A stretch of 64,000 nucleotides of DNA from Streptomyces sp. NBC_00523. Lineage in GTDB: Bacteria > Actinomycetota > Actinomycetes > Streptomycetales > Streptomycetaceae. A program made the position numbers and the translations under genes. The DNA is taken from NCBI RefSeq assembly GCF_036346615.1, contig NZ_CP107836.1:1736001-1800000 (forward strand). The letters are read 5' to 3'. A model generated the notes under the pieces. The model did not search any database and had not been told where the DNA came from. It worked only from the letters and a program-made list of their open reading frames with translations. Shown here in pieces: positions 22,850 to 31,347 of this stretch. Positions within the stretch are counted from its first letter, which is position 1. Every line of letters starts with the position of its first letter.

Positions 22850-24361
22850 TCAGCTCTGGCCACCCGCCAGCTTCTCGCGGAGCGCGGCGAGGGCCTCGTC
22901 CGACGCCAGGGCGCCGGAGTTGTCCGCGGACTCCGAGGAGTAGGAGCCGCCGCCACTGCCGCCCGAGGCGGCCGGGGCGTTGCCGGCGGGGGCGGCAGCG
23001 CCCTCGGCGGCAGCGGCCTCGTCGGCCTCGCGGGACTTGATGACCTGGGCCTGGTGCTGCTCGAAGCGCTGCTGCGCCTCGGCGTACTGGGTCTCCCAGA
23101 CCTCGCGCTGAGCCTCGAAGCCCTCGAGCCAGTCGTTGGTCTCGGGGTCGAAGCCCTCGGGGTAGATGTAGTTGCCCTGGTCGTCGTAGGACGCGGCCAT
23201 GCCGTACAGGGTCGGGTCGAACTCGACCGAGGCCGGGTCGCCGCCGAACGCCTCGTTGGCCTGCTTCAGCGAGAGGCTGATGCGACGGCGCTCGAGGTCG
23301 ATGTCGATGACCTTGACGAAGATCTCGTCGTTGACCTGGACGACCTGCTCCGGGATCTCCACGTGGCGCTCGGCCAGCTCGGAGATGTGGACCAGGCCCT
23401 CGATGCCCTCGTCCACGCGGACGAACGCACCGAACGGAACGAGCTTGGTGACCTTACCGGGGACGACCTGCCCGATCTGGTGCGTACGGGCGAACTGCTG
23501 CCACGGGTCTTCCTGCGTCGCCTTGAGCGACAGCGAGACGCGCTCGCGGTCCATGTCGACGTCGAGGACCTCGACGGTGACCTCCTGGCCGACCTCGACA
23601 ACCTCGGAGGGGTGGTCGATGTGCTTCCAGGACAGCTCGGAGACGTGCACCAGACCGTCGACGCCGCCCAGGTCCACGAAGGCACCGAAGTTGACGATCG
23701 AGGAGACGACGCCGGAGCGGACCTGACCCTTCTGGAGGGTCGTGAGGAACGTCTGGCGGACCTCGGACTGGGTCTGCTCGAGCCAGGCACGGCGGGACAG
23801 GACCACGTTGTTGCGGTTCTTGTCCAGCTCGATGATCTTGGCCTCGAGCTCCTTGCCCACGTACGGCTGGAGGTCGCGGACACGACGCATCTCGACGAGC
23901 GACGCCGGGAGGAAGCCACGGAGGCCGATGTCGAGGATGAGACCACCCTTGACGACCTCGATGACGGTACCGGTGACGATGCCGTCCTCTTCCTTGATCT
24001 TCTCGATGGTGCCCCAGGCACGCTCGTACTGAGCGCGCTTCTTCGAGAGGATCAGGCGGCCTTCCTTGTCCTCCTTCTGGAGAACCAGGGCCTCGATCTC
24101 GTCACCGACCTTGACGACCTCGTTCGGGTCGACGTCGTGCTTGATCGAGAGCTCGCGGCTCGGGATGACACCTTCGGTCTTGTAACCGATGTCGAGGAGA
24201 ACCTCGTCCCGGTCAACCTTGACGATGACACCGTCAACGATGTCGCCGTCGTTGAAGTACTTGATCGTCTCGTCGATCGCCGCGAGGAACGCGTCCGCGT
24301 CGCCGATGTCGTTGACCGCAACCTGCGGAGTGGTGGCGGTGGTCTCGGTGCTGCTCGTCAT
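22850..24361 (-). CDS. rpsA: 30S ribosomal protein S1
   Basis: 503 aa with four S1/OB-fold RNA-binding repeats: residues about 38-107 (DGDIVDGVIVKVDRDEVLLD), 125-190 (DGIVTGTVIEVVKGGLILDI), 210-280 (RSGVVSSIVNFGAFVDLGGV) and 295-365 (VPGKVTKLVPFGAFVRVDEG). The last two carry the classic FGAFV core. The C-terminal 130 residues are acidic and Ala/Gly-rich, as usual in actinobacteria, which lack the six-domain form of E. coli. S1 binds mRNA at the small subunit and helps initiate translation. Codon use is that of a highly expressed gene. The leader of about 190 bases has no close Shine-Dalgarno site. Confidence 0.97.
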   Translation of the reverse strand: MTSSTETTATTPQVAVNDIGDADAFLAAIDETIKYFNDGDIVDGVIVKVDRDEVLLDIGYKTEGVIPSRELSIKHDVDPNEVVKVGDEIEALVLQKEDKEGRLILSKKRAQYERAWGTIEKIKEEDGIVTGTVIEVVKGGLILDIGLRGFLPASLVEMRRVRDLQPYVGKELEAKIIELDKNRNNVVLSRRAWLEQTQSEVRQTFLTTLQKGQVRSGVVSSIVNFGAFVDLGGVDGLVHVSELSWKHIDHPSEVVEVGQEVTVEVLDVDMDRERVSLSLKATQEDPWQQFARTHQIGQVVPGKVTKLVPFGAFVRVDEGIEGLVHISELAERHVEIPEQVVQVNDEIFVKVIDIDLERRRISLSLKQANEAFGGDPASVEFDPTLYGMAASYDDQGNYIYPEGFDPETNDWLEGFEAQREVWETQYAEAQQRFEQHQAQVIKSREADEAAAAEGAAAPAGNAPAASGGSGGGSYSSESADNSGALASDEALAALREKLAGGQS

Positions 24362-24452
24362 GTGGGAAAGGGCTCCGGTACGGACAGTGAGTCGTAGGTA
24401 CTGCTACGCCGAAAGCCCGTATCGCCTCTGCCTAAGCCGGACAGCCCGGGAA

Positions 24453-24478
24453 GCGCCAATTCCGTGACCGGAAGGCGC
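24453..24478 (-). promoter_or_regulatory. hairpin in the rpsA leader
   Basis: GCGCC-TTCCG pairs with CGGAA-GGCGC around a 4-base loop with a 2-base bulge, in the 5' untranslated region about 100 bases before the rpsA start. S1 genes elsewhere are autoregulated through structured leaders lacking a strong ribosome site; here the nearest GGAG is 11 bases from ATG. An autoregulatory role is inferred. Confidence 0.4.
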
Positions 24479-24558
24479 CTCGTGAACCGAGGGGACTAGC
24501 AACAGATGCGAGCGCGGCCTGCTAGGTCTGAGGAGCGCAGGCTCGCAGCGCAACTTGT

Positions 24559-24587
24559 AGCATACGGGGGCAGCAGGGCACGGTCAA
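24559..24587 (-). promoter_or_regulatory. rpsA promoter
   Basis: On the minus strand TTGACC (24587-24582), a 17-base spacer and TATGCT (24564-24559) give a near-consensus housekeeping promoter. The start point would be near 24552, leaving a leader of about 190 bases. I see no gene in the rest of 24362-24757. Confidence 0.72.
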
Positions 24588-24757
24588 TGCGCGAAGGCGG
24601 ACACCACGGGCACAAAGCCCCATATCCGGCACAACTCGGGTTCACCGAGGCCAGATCGTGTCCGGCAGCGTCGGGACACACCGGTTCAGCGCTGCGCAGG
24701 CCCCCTTGGTACGTACCGCGTACGACGGGGTGAAGGCAAACTACAACGACGGACACG

Positions 24758-25570
24758 ATGAGCCAAGAGATGTACGCCGCCGAACCCGAGGCGACCCGCC
24801 GCACCGCCGGGACCGCCGAGAGCAGCCGGGCCAGCCGGAGCTGGTGGAACCGGAACGCCGACGAGTACCAGAGCGACCACGGCGCCTTCCTCGGCGACGA
24901 CCGCTTCGTCTGGGGCCCCGAGGGCCTGGACGAGGAGACGGCCGGGCTGCTGGGCCCCGCCACCGCGTTGAAGGGGCTCGACGTCCTGGAGATCGGCGCC
25001 GGCGCGGCGCAGTGCTCCCGCTGGCTGGCCGCGCAGGGCGCCCGCCCCGTCGCCCTGGATCTCTCCCACCGCCAGCTCCAGCACGCCCTGCGCATCGGCG
25101 AGGACGTCCCGCTGGTCGAGGCGGACGCCGGGCGGCTGCCGTTCCGCGACGCCTCCTTCGACCTCGCCTGCTCCGCCTACGGCGCGGTGCCCTTCGTCGC
25201 CGACCCGGTCCAGGTCTTCCGCGAGGTCCGCCGGGTGCTGCGCCCCGGCGGCCGCTGGGTGTTCTCCGTGACGCACCCCGTCCGCTGGGCCTTCCCGGAC
25301 GAGCCGGGCCCCGAGGGCCTTTCGGTGGCCGCCTCCTACTTCGACCGCACGCCCTACGTCGAGCAGGACGAGCAGGGCAACGCGGTGTACGTCGAGCACC
25401 ACCGCACGCTGGGCGACCGGATCCGGGACGTGGTCGCGGGCGGCTTCCGGCTGGTGGACCTGGTCGAGCCGGAGTGGCCCTCCTGGAACGACCAGGAGTG
25501 GGGCGGCTGGTCCCCGCTGCGCGGCAACCTGATCCCGGGGACCGCGATCTTCGTCTGCGTACGGGACTAG
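24758..25570 (+). CDS. class I SAM-dependent methyltransferase
   Basis: 270 aa. The SAM site is VLEIGAGAAQCSRWLAAQGA (about residues 73-92) followed by PVALDLSHRQLQHA, and FDLACSAYGAVPFVADP is the region that positions the methyl acceptor. The C-terminal third has the conserved VTHPVRWAFPDEPGPEGLSV and WPSWNDQEWGGWSPLRG segments of a common actinobacterial group. Substrate unknown. It is divergent from rpsA. The stop codon TAG is within a CTAG that flanks a small inverted-repeat element, so the last codons may have been joined to the element without loss. Confidence 0.85.
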   Translation: MSQEMYAAEPEATRRTAGTAESSRASRSWWNRNADEYQSDHGAFLGDDRFVWGPEGLDEETAGLLGPATALKGLDVLEIGAGAAQCSRWLAAQGARPVALDLSHRQLQHALRIGEDVPLVEADAGRLPFRDASFDLACSAYGAVPFVADPVQVFREVRRVLRPGGRWVFSVTHPVRWAFPDEPGPEGLSVAASYFDRTPYVEQDEQGNAVYVEHHRTLGDRIRDVVAGGFRLVDLVEPEWPSWNDQEWGGWSPLRGNLIPGTAIFVCVRD

Positions 25571-25770
25571 GGGGTGTCTTGCCGATCATGGCCGGGTCCG
25601 CGACGCCTGGCACGGCACCTCGCGGCGTTGCCGAAACGCCCCAATAGCTCCTTCCCCGAGCTCTCAACTCCGTTCGAGCAGGGGAGACCCCAGCCGAGAC
25701 GCTCCGGCGCCTTGCGATGCACCGCACCAGACGCCGCAGCCTGATCCGACCCTGATCGACAAGACACCCC
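25571..25770. mobile_element. non-autonomous inverted-repeat element 1 (MITE-like, 200 bp)
   Basis: Ends are imperfect inverted repeats of about 30 bp beginning GGGGTGTCTTG, each flanked by CTAG (25567-25570 and 25771-25774). A CTAG duplication fits the YTAR target of IS5-family transposases. There is no coding frame inside. Read on the minus strand it contains box A (GGCGTCTGGTGCGGTGCATC) and box B (GTGCCAGGCGTCGCGG), both shared with the elements at 31127 and 52301. Confidence 0.7.
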
Positions 25771-25774
25771 CTAG

Positions 25775-25798
25775 GGCCTTTCCTCTGGATCAGGCCGG
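25775..25798. repeat. solitary end of an element-2-type repeat
   Basis: GGCCTTTCCTCTGGATCAGG followed by CCGG matches the left end of the element at 31127 in 22 of 24 positions. Its flanking CTAG is the same one that ends element 1. No matching second end follows before hrpB, so this is a remnant or the junction of a nested insertion. Confidence 0.6.
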
Positions 25799-25835
25799 TT
25801 CGGGGCGCGGGCGCCCTCCGTACGAGACTGGGGGC

Positions 25836-28340
25836 GTGATCCGCACCGACGCCCTCGACCGGCTGCCCGTCCGCACCGCCGTCCCCGCCCTCCGGCAGGC
25901 GCTCGACGACCACGGGACCGCGGTGCTGTGCGCACCCCCCGGCACCGGCAAGACCACCCTCGTCCCGCTCGCCCTGGCGGGGCTGACCGGCGAGGGCCAG
26001 GTGCGCCGGGTTGTCGTCGCCGAGCCGCGCCGGATCGCCGCCCGCGCGGCGGCCCGGCGCATGGCGTGGCTGCTGGGCGAGCGGACCGGGGAACGTGTCG
26101 GGTTCACCGTGCGCGGCGAGCGGGTGGTGGGCCCGGACACCGTGGTGGAGGTCGTCACCACCGGTGTGCTGCTCCAGCGGTTGCAGCGCGACCAGGAGCT
26201 GGCCGGGGTGGACGCGGTGATCATCGACGAGTGCCACGAGCGCCATCTGGACGCGGACACGGTGGCCGCGTTCCTGCTGGACGTGCGCGCCGCGCTCCGC
26301 CCGGACCTGCGCCTGGTGGCGGCGTCCGCGACGACGGACGCGGAGGGCTGGGCACGGCTGCTCGGGGACGCCCCGGTGGTCGAGGCGCAGGGCGTGTCGC
26401 ACCCGGTGGACGTGGTGTGGGCCCCGCCGTCGGTGCCGGTACGGCCGCCGCACGGGATGCGGGTCGACCCGGCGCTGCTGAGCCATGTCGCCTCCGTGGT
26501 GCGGCGGGCGCTCGCCGAGCGGGACGGCGACGTGCTGTGCTTCCTGCCCGGCGTCGGCGAGATCGGCCGGGTGGCCGGGCAACTGACGGGCGTGGCGGCC
26601 GAGGTGCTCCAGGTGCACGGGCGGGCCCCGGCGGCCGTGCAGGACGCGGTGCTGGCCGGGTCCTCGGAAGGGCGCCGGGTGGTCCTGGCGACCTCGGTGG
26701 CGGAGTCGTCGCTGACGGTCCCCGGGGTGCGGACGGTGGTCGATTCGGGGCTCGCCCGGGAACCGCGCACCGATCACGCCCGGGGGCTGAGCGCGCTGGC
26801 CACCGTACGGGCGTCGCAGGCGGCGGGCCGGCAGCGCGCGGGCCGGGCGGGGCGCGAGGCGCCGGGGACGGTGTACCGCTGCTGGGACCGGGCGGAGGAC
26901 GGCCGGCTCGCCCGGTTCCCCTCGCCGGAGATCAGGGTGGCCGATCTGACGGCGTTCGCCCTCCAGGCGGCCTGCTGGGGTGATCCGGACGCGTCCGGGC
27001 TCGCGCTGCTCGACGCCCCGCCGGAGGGCGCGATGACCGCAGCGCGCGAGGTCCTCGGCGCGGTCGGCGCGGTGGGTCCGGACGGCCGGGTCACCGAGCG
27101 GGGCGTGCGGATGTCCCGGCTCGGACTGCACCCCCGGCTGGCCCGGGCGCTGCTGGACGGGGCGGCCGAGGTGGGCGGGCGCCGGGCCGCCGAGGTGGTG
27201 GCGCTGCTGAGCGAGGAACCGCCGCGCGCGTACGGGGACGACCTGGCGGCCGTGCTGCGCACCGCGCGCCGGGGCCAGGACGCCTACGCGGGGCGCTGGC
27301 GCCAGGAGGTGCGGCGCCTGTCGTCCGCGCTGAAGGGCGACGGCGGTTCCGGCCGGAGCGTCGCGGACGACGCGGCGGTGGGGCTGGTCGCCGCCCTGGC
27401 GTTCCCGGAGCGGGTGGCGCGGGCGCGGGGCGGCGGGGCGTTCCTGATGGCGTCGGGCACGGGCGCGGAGCCGGGCGAGGGCTCCGGGCTGCGCGGGGCG
27501 CCCTGGCTGGCCGTGGCGGTCGCGGACCGGCCGGCGCACGCGGCGTCGGCCCGGGTGCGCCTGGCGGCCGTCATCGACGAGGACACCGCGCTCCTGGCGG
27601 CGGGGCCGCTGCGGTGCGCGGGCGAGGAAGTCCGCTGGGACGGCCGGGACGTGGTGGCCCGCCGGGTGGAGCGGCTGGGGGCGGTCGAGCTGGCCGCGCG
27701 CCCGCTGAAGCAGCCCGATCCGGGACTGGTCCGCGAGGCCCTGGTCGAGGGGCTGCGACGCGAGGGCCCGGGGCTGCTGCGGTGGAGCCGGGACGCGGGG
27801 CAGCTGCGGGAGCGGCTGGCCTTCCTGCACCGGGTGCTGGGCGAGCCGTGGCCGGACGTGTCGGACGGGGCGCTGCTCTCGGACCCGGGGGCCTGGCTGG
27901 AGCCCGAGCTGTCCCGGGCGCGGCGGCGCTCGGACCTGGCCACGGTCGACGCGGGGCAGGCGCTGCGGAGGCTGCTGCCGTGGGCGACGGGCGAGGCGGT
28001 CCGGCTGGACACGCTGGCACCGGAGCGGATCGAGGTGCCCAGCGGTTCGCGGATCCGGGTGGAGTACGGCGGGGAGCAGCCGGTGCTCGCGGTGAAGCTC
28101 CAGGAGCTGTTCGGGCTCCAGGAGACCCCGGAGGTGGCGGGCGTTCCGGTCCTGGTGCACCTGCTCTCCCCCGCCGGGCGGCCGGCGGCGGTGACGGCGG
28201 ACCTGGCGTCGTTCTGGCGCGACGGCTACAAGGCGGTCCGGGCGGAACTGCGCGGCCGCTATCCGAAGCACCCGTGGCCGGAGGACCCGACGACGATGGA
28301 GGCGACCCGCTTCACGAAGGCGCGGCTGAAGCGGGAGTGA
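25836..28340 (+). CDS. hrpB: ATP-dependent helicase HrpB
   Basis: 834 aa, the usual length for HrpB, a DEAH-type RNA helicase family protein. Walker A CAPPGTGKTTLVPLAL is at residues 32-47, the Walker B box is DECHE (about 131-135), motif III is ASATTDAEG, and motif VI is QRAGRAGREAPGTVYRCW. The HrpB-specific C-terminus is clear: LQELFGLQETPEVAGVPVLV and SFWRDGYKAVRAELRGRYPK, ending with HPWPEDP. The start is GTG. The in vivo substrate is not established in actinobacteria. It lies alone, converging on the lytic transglycosylase with a shared terminator. Confidence 0.94.
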   Translation: MIRTDALDRLPVRTAVPALRQALDDHGTAVLCAPPGTGKTTLVPLALAGLTGEGQVRRVVVAEPRRIAARAAARRMAWLLGERTGERVGFTVRGERVVGPDTVVEVVTTGVLLQRLQRDQELAGVDAVIIDECHERHLDADTVAAFLLDVRAALRPDLRLVAASATTDAEGWARLLGDAPVVEAQGVSHPVDVVWAPPSVPVRPPHGMRVDPALLSHVASVVRRALAERDGDVLCFLPGVGEIGRVAGQLTGVAAEVLQVHGRAPAAVQDAVLAGSSEGRRVVLATSVAESSLTVPGVRTVVDSGLAREPRTDHARGLSALATVRASQAAGRQRAGRAGREAPGTVYRCWDRAEDGRLARFPSPEIRVADLTAFALQAACWGDPDASGLALLDAPPEGAMTAAREVLGAVGAVGPDGRVTERGVRMSRLGLHPRLARALLDGAAEVGGRRAAEVVALLSEEPPRAYGDDLAAVLRTARRGQDAYAGRWRQEVRRLSSALKGDGGSGRSVADDAAVGLVAALAFPERVARARGGGAFLMASGTGAEPGEGSGLRGAPWLAVAVADRPAHAASARVRLAAVIDEDTALLAAGPLRCAGEEVRWDGRDVVARRVERLGAVELAARPLKQPDPGLVREALVEGLRREGPGLLRWSRDAGQLRERLAFLHRVLGEPWPDVSDGALLSDPGAWLEPELSRARRRSDLATVDAGQALRRLLPWATGEAVRLDTLAPERIEVPSGSRIRVEYGGEQPVLAVKLQELFGLQETPEVAGVPVLVHLLSPAGRPAAVTADLASFWRDGYKAVRAELRGRYPKHPWPEDPTTMEATRFTKARLKRE

Positions 28341-28341
28341 G

Positions 28342-28382
28342 CACGCCGCAGCCCCTCCGCCGGGCGGAGGGGCTGCGGCGTG
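28342..28382. terminator. bidirectional hairpin terminator
   Basis: A 19-bp perfect stem (CACGCCGCAGCCCCTCCGC with its complement at 28364-28382) and a 3-base loop lie between the convergent hrpB and transglycosylase stops, 1 base after hrpB and 3 bases before the other. Confidence 0.85.
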
Positions 28383-28385
28383 GTG

Positions 28386-30101
28386 TCAGGAGGCGGCGGT
28401 GGCCGTGCGCTGCTCGACGGTCAGGTCGATGGTGACCGTGGCGCCGCCCTCGGTGGTGAGGCGCAGCTTGTACGTGCCGGCCGGTCCGTCCGCGTAGAAC
28501 TTCGGGAGCTTCAGACTGCCGTCGGCGGCCGTGGTGAGCTCGATGGTGCGGACGGGGTTGCCGTCGTCGTCCGTGCAGTACGGGCCCTTGTCGTTGACGG
28601 CCGGGTCGTCGCCGTCGGTGATCATGGTGGCGGTGACGGCGACCTTGCCCGCGGCCTTGCCCTTGTAGGTGGCGGCGACGGTGATGTCGTCGAAGGTCGC
28701 ACCGGCGACGGCGGTCAGCTCGGTGGTGCCGGTCCTGGCGATGGCGTCGGCCTGGCGGGCGGTGACGGTCGCCTTGAAGGTGGTGGCGACCGAGGTGCCC
28801 TTCACGGTGGCCCGCACGGTGAACTCGCCGGTCTTCTCGCCCGCGCGGAGCACCGGCGAGGACGCCTTGCCGTCGGCCCCGGTGTCGAGGGTGACCGCCT
28901 TGAAGCCGCCGTCGAACGCGGCGTCGGTGTCACCGACGACGGTGAAGGTCACCTGCGCCTTGGCGACCGGCTTGCCGAGGGCGTCGTGCGCCCGCACCTT
29001 CACCGTGCCGTCGAACTTCTCGCCGGCGGTGGCGGTCAGCGTGCCCGTGCCGTCGTTCTGAAGCGCCGTCACCTTCTGGGACGGGGTGGGCGCCGGGGTC
29101 GGGGTGTGCGTCGGGGGCTTCGGCTTCGAGGGCTCGGGGCCGGGGTCCGACGGCTCGGCGGGCTTCGTGGGCTTGGTGGACGTGCCCGGCTTTGGCGTCT
29201 CGGACGGCGAGGGCGTCGGGGACGGGGTGCTCGACGGGCCGCCGCCCGGGCGGCTGGGTCCGGGGTTCCGGCTGGTGGGGCCGGTCGGGAGGACGCCGCT
29301 GCCGTCGGGGACCTCGTGCGTGCCGCGGTTGTAGTACGTGAACCAGGAGCGCACCGTACGCAGGTACACGTCGGAGTGGTTGTAGCTCAGGACCGCCCGG
29401 TCCAGGTCGGCGGCGGTCGACAGGTCGCGGTCGCCGGCGCAGAGGTAGCGGCCGGCGGCGAGCGCGGCGTCGTAGACGTTGTTGGGGTCCTTGCGGCCGT
29501 CGCCGTTGCCGTCCTGGCCCCAGGTCGCCCAGGTGGACGGGATGAACTGCATCGGGCCGACCGCCCGGTCGTGCGTCCGGTCCCCGTCGTAGGCACCGTT
29601 GTCGGTGTCCTTGATCAGGGCGAAGCCGTTGCCGTCGAGGGCGGGGCCGAGGATCGGGGAGAGCGTGGTGCCCTGCGCGTCGACCCGGCCGCCCCGGGCC
29701 TGCCCGGACTCGACCTTGCCGATCGCGGCGAGCAACTGCCACGGCAGCCGGCAGGCCGCGTCCGTGCCCCCGACGGTCCGCTCGGCCTTCTTGTACGCCG
29801 CCAGGACGGAGGCGGGTATGCCGGACTCGGCGGGGCCGGTCACCGGCAGGTCGGCCGAACTGCCCGGCTTGTCCGGGGTGTTCAGCGGCGGCAGGTCCGT
29901 GTAGTACGGCGAGTCGCCGGAGACGCCGCCGCCCTGGTCCGCGGGGGTCGAGGAGCCGGCGGCCGGCTGGTCGCCGTCCGCCGCGACGACCGGCGACGGG
30001 GCCCCGGGGGCCTGCGAGGCGGAGAGCGCCGCCACGGCCACGGCAGCCACGGCGGTGGTGGCCGCTCCTCTGTACAGTCGGCGACCGAATTGCGCTGCCA
30101 T
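28386..30101 (-). CDS. exported lytic transglycosylase with C-terminal Ig-like repeats
   Basis: 571 aa. The signal peptide ends about residue 34 (VAVAALSASQAPGA). The catalytic domain of the MltB/SLT type spans about 90-270: GIPASVLAAYKKAERTVGG, PWQLLAAIGKVESGQ with the catalytic Glu, DRAVGPMQFIPSTWATWGQD, and DLDRAVLSYNHSDVYLRTVR. It cleaves peptidoglycan glycan strands non-hydrolytically outside the cell. A Pro/Ser/Thr-rich linker (about 285-345) leads to two or three invasin/Ig-like beta repeats (TLTATAGEKFDGTVKVRA, ELTAVAGATFDDITVAATYK), which probably hold it at the wall. The 223 bases upstream show no riboswitch I could fit with confidence. Confidence 0.9.
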   Translation of the reverse strand: MAAQFGRRLYRGAATTAVAAVAVAALSASQAPGAPSPVVAADGDQPAAGSSTPADQGGGVSGDSPYYTDLPPLNTPDKPGSSADLPVTGPAESGIPASVLAAYKKAERTVGGTDAACRLPWQLLAAIGKVESGQARGGRVDAQGTTLSPILGPALDGNGFALIKDTDNGAYDGDRTHDRAVGPMQFIPSTWATWGQDGNGDGRKDPNNVYDAALAAGRYLCAGDRDLSTAADLDRAVLSYNHSDVYLRTVRSWFTYYNRGTHEVPDGSGVLPTGPTSRNPGPSRPGGGPSSTPSPTPSPSETPKPGTSTKPTKPAEPSDPGPEPSKPKPPTHTPTPAPTPSQKVTALQNDGTGTLTATAGEKFDGTVKVRAHDALGKPVAKAQVTFTVVGDTDAAFDGGFKAVTLDTGADGKASSPVLRAGEKTGEFTVRATVKGTSVATTFKATVTARQADAIARTGTTELTAVAGATFDDITVAATYKGKAAGKVAVTATMITDGDDPAVNDKGPYCTDDDGNPVRTIELTTAADGSLKLPKFYADGPAGTYKLRLTTEGGATVTIDLTVEQRTATAAS

Positions 30102-30324
30102 GGTGTGTGGGCCCTCCCCCTCGTCGCTGTCGGCGCTCCCCTGCGCCTGGACTCAGGCGACCCTACGGCAACTCCTCCGGCGCGCACACAGCGGGCGTGG
30201 CGGTTCTTACCGCTTTCTCACCTTCCTGAACACAAGTTGTCCACGTGCGGACATTCCCGTGACGGATCTTCCTGCCCGCCGGGCCACCCCGGGACTGCCC
30301 CGCCGGGTCACGCATACTGCCCGC

Positions 30325-31197
30325 ATGCCCTTCACTCTCAGCCATGCCGCCGCCGTGCTCCCGGGGATACGGCGCGACGGCACGGGCCGTGGTGCGCTGC
30401 TCGCCTCCGCCCTGGTCGCCGGGTCGTTCGCCCCCGACCTGACGTACTTCGCGGACTCGGTGATTCCGGGCGCGATGGAGTTCGGCGAGGTCACCCACGC
30501 GGTGTGGGGTGTCGTCACGGTGGACGTCCTGATCACCGCGCTGGCGCTCGGCCTGTGGCTGCTGCTGCGCGACCCGCTGGTGGCGCTGCTGCCGGAGCGG
30601 TGGCGGGGGCGGGTGCACACCTGGCTGCGGGGCGGAGGGGCGCCGACGGGCCCCGGACGGTGGGGACTTGGGGCACGGGACGCCACGTGGTTCGTGGTGT
30701 CGGCGGTGATCGGGTCCGCCACCCATGTCGTGTGGGACGCCTTCACCCATCACGACCGGTGGGGCGTACGGCTGGTGCCCGGGCTCGACGGCAGCGTGGC
30801 CGGATACCCCGTCTTCACGCTCGTCCAGTACGGCACGTCCGCCCCGGCCCTGCTGCTGCTCGCCTGGTTCACGGTGTCGGGGCTGCGGCGGACCGGGGAC
30901 CGGCCGGTGCCCGCCTCGGTGCCGGTGCTGACCGCGCGGGTCCGAGGCTGGGCGCTCGCCTCGATCGGGTTGTGCGCCGTGCTGGGCACCGCCCACCGGT
31001 GCGCCCGCTGGTACGCGTACTACGGGCACATCGATACGCCGCTGGACATCATCCCGACGGCCTGCTTCGGCGCGGGCGCCGGTCTCGCGGCGGGGCTCGT
31101 GCTGTACGCGGCGGCGGTGTGGCCAGGGCCTTTCGTTTGGATCAGGCCGGATCAGGGAGCGGGGCCTGGTGCGTGCAGCTGCAAGGCGGAGGATTGA
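30325..31197 (+). CDS. DUF4184-family membrane protein with element-derived C-terminus
   Basis: 290 aa. It begins MPFTLSHAAAVLPGIRR, the DUF4184 signature, with SFAPDLTYFADSVIPG and a His-rich segment SATHVVWDAFTHHDRWGVRL, plus about five membrane helices. The family is often annotated as metal-dependent hydrolase-like, on the conserved His and Asp; activity is unproven. The native end has been overwritten. From about residue 268 the codons come from the inverted-repeat element at 31127, which adds about 23 foreign residues (GPFVWIRPDQGAGPG onward) before a stop inside the element. The domain core appears intact. Confidence 0.8.
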   Translation: MPFTLSHAAAVLPGIRRDGTGRGALLASALVAGSFAPDLTYFADSVIPGAMEFGEVTHAVWGVVTVDVLITALALGLWLLLRDPLVALLPERWRGRVHTWLRGGGAPTGPGRWGLGARDATWFVVSAVIGSATHVVWDAFTHHDRWGVRLVPGLDGSVAGYPVFTLVQYGTSAPALLLLAWFTVSGLRRTGDRPVPASVPVLTARVRGWALASIGLCAVLGTAHRCARWYAYYGHIDTPLDIIPTACFGAGAGLAAGLVLYAAAVWPGPFVWIRPDQGAGPGACSCKAED

Positions 31198-31284
31198 GGC
31201 AACGCGGAGCGTTGGTGATTGACGACAACGCGGCAGATGCGCGTGCCAGGCGCCGCGAGCCCGGCCTGATCCAAACGAAAGGCC
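31127..31284. mobile_element. non-autonomous inverted-repeat element 2 (MITE-like, 158 bp)
   Basis: The terminal repeats are perfect over 24 bp (GGCCTTTCGTTTGGATCAGG, then CCGG). The right flank is CTAG and the left flank CCAG, so one base of the presumed YTAR duplication has changed. The interior holds box A (CCTGGTGCGTGCAGCTGCAA) and box B (GTGCCAGGCGCCGCGAG), aligned with elements 1 and 3. It provides the last codons and stop of the DUF4184 gene. Confidence 0.75.
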
Positions 31285-31347
31285 CTAGCACCGGCGCGGC
31301 GGGAGGCGGAGCCGGCCGGGGCGCCCGCGGACCCCGGCCACCCGCGG

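Noticed and set aside
30102..30324. A c-di-AMP (ydaO-type) riboswitch upstream of the lytic transglycosylase, as known for some Streptomyces wall-lytic genes.
   Set aside because: A CCGACAGC fragment is suggestive, but I could not lay out the conserved paired regions; a covariance-model search would decide.
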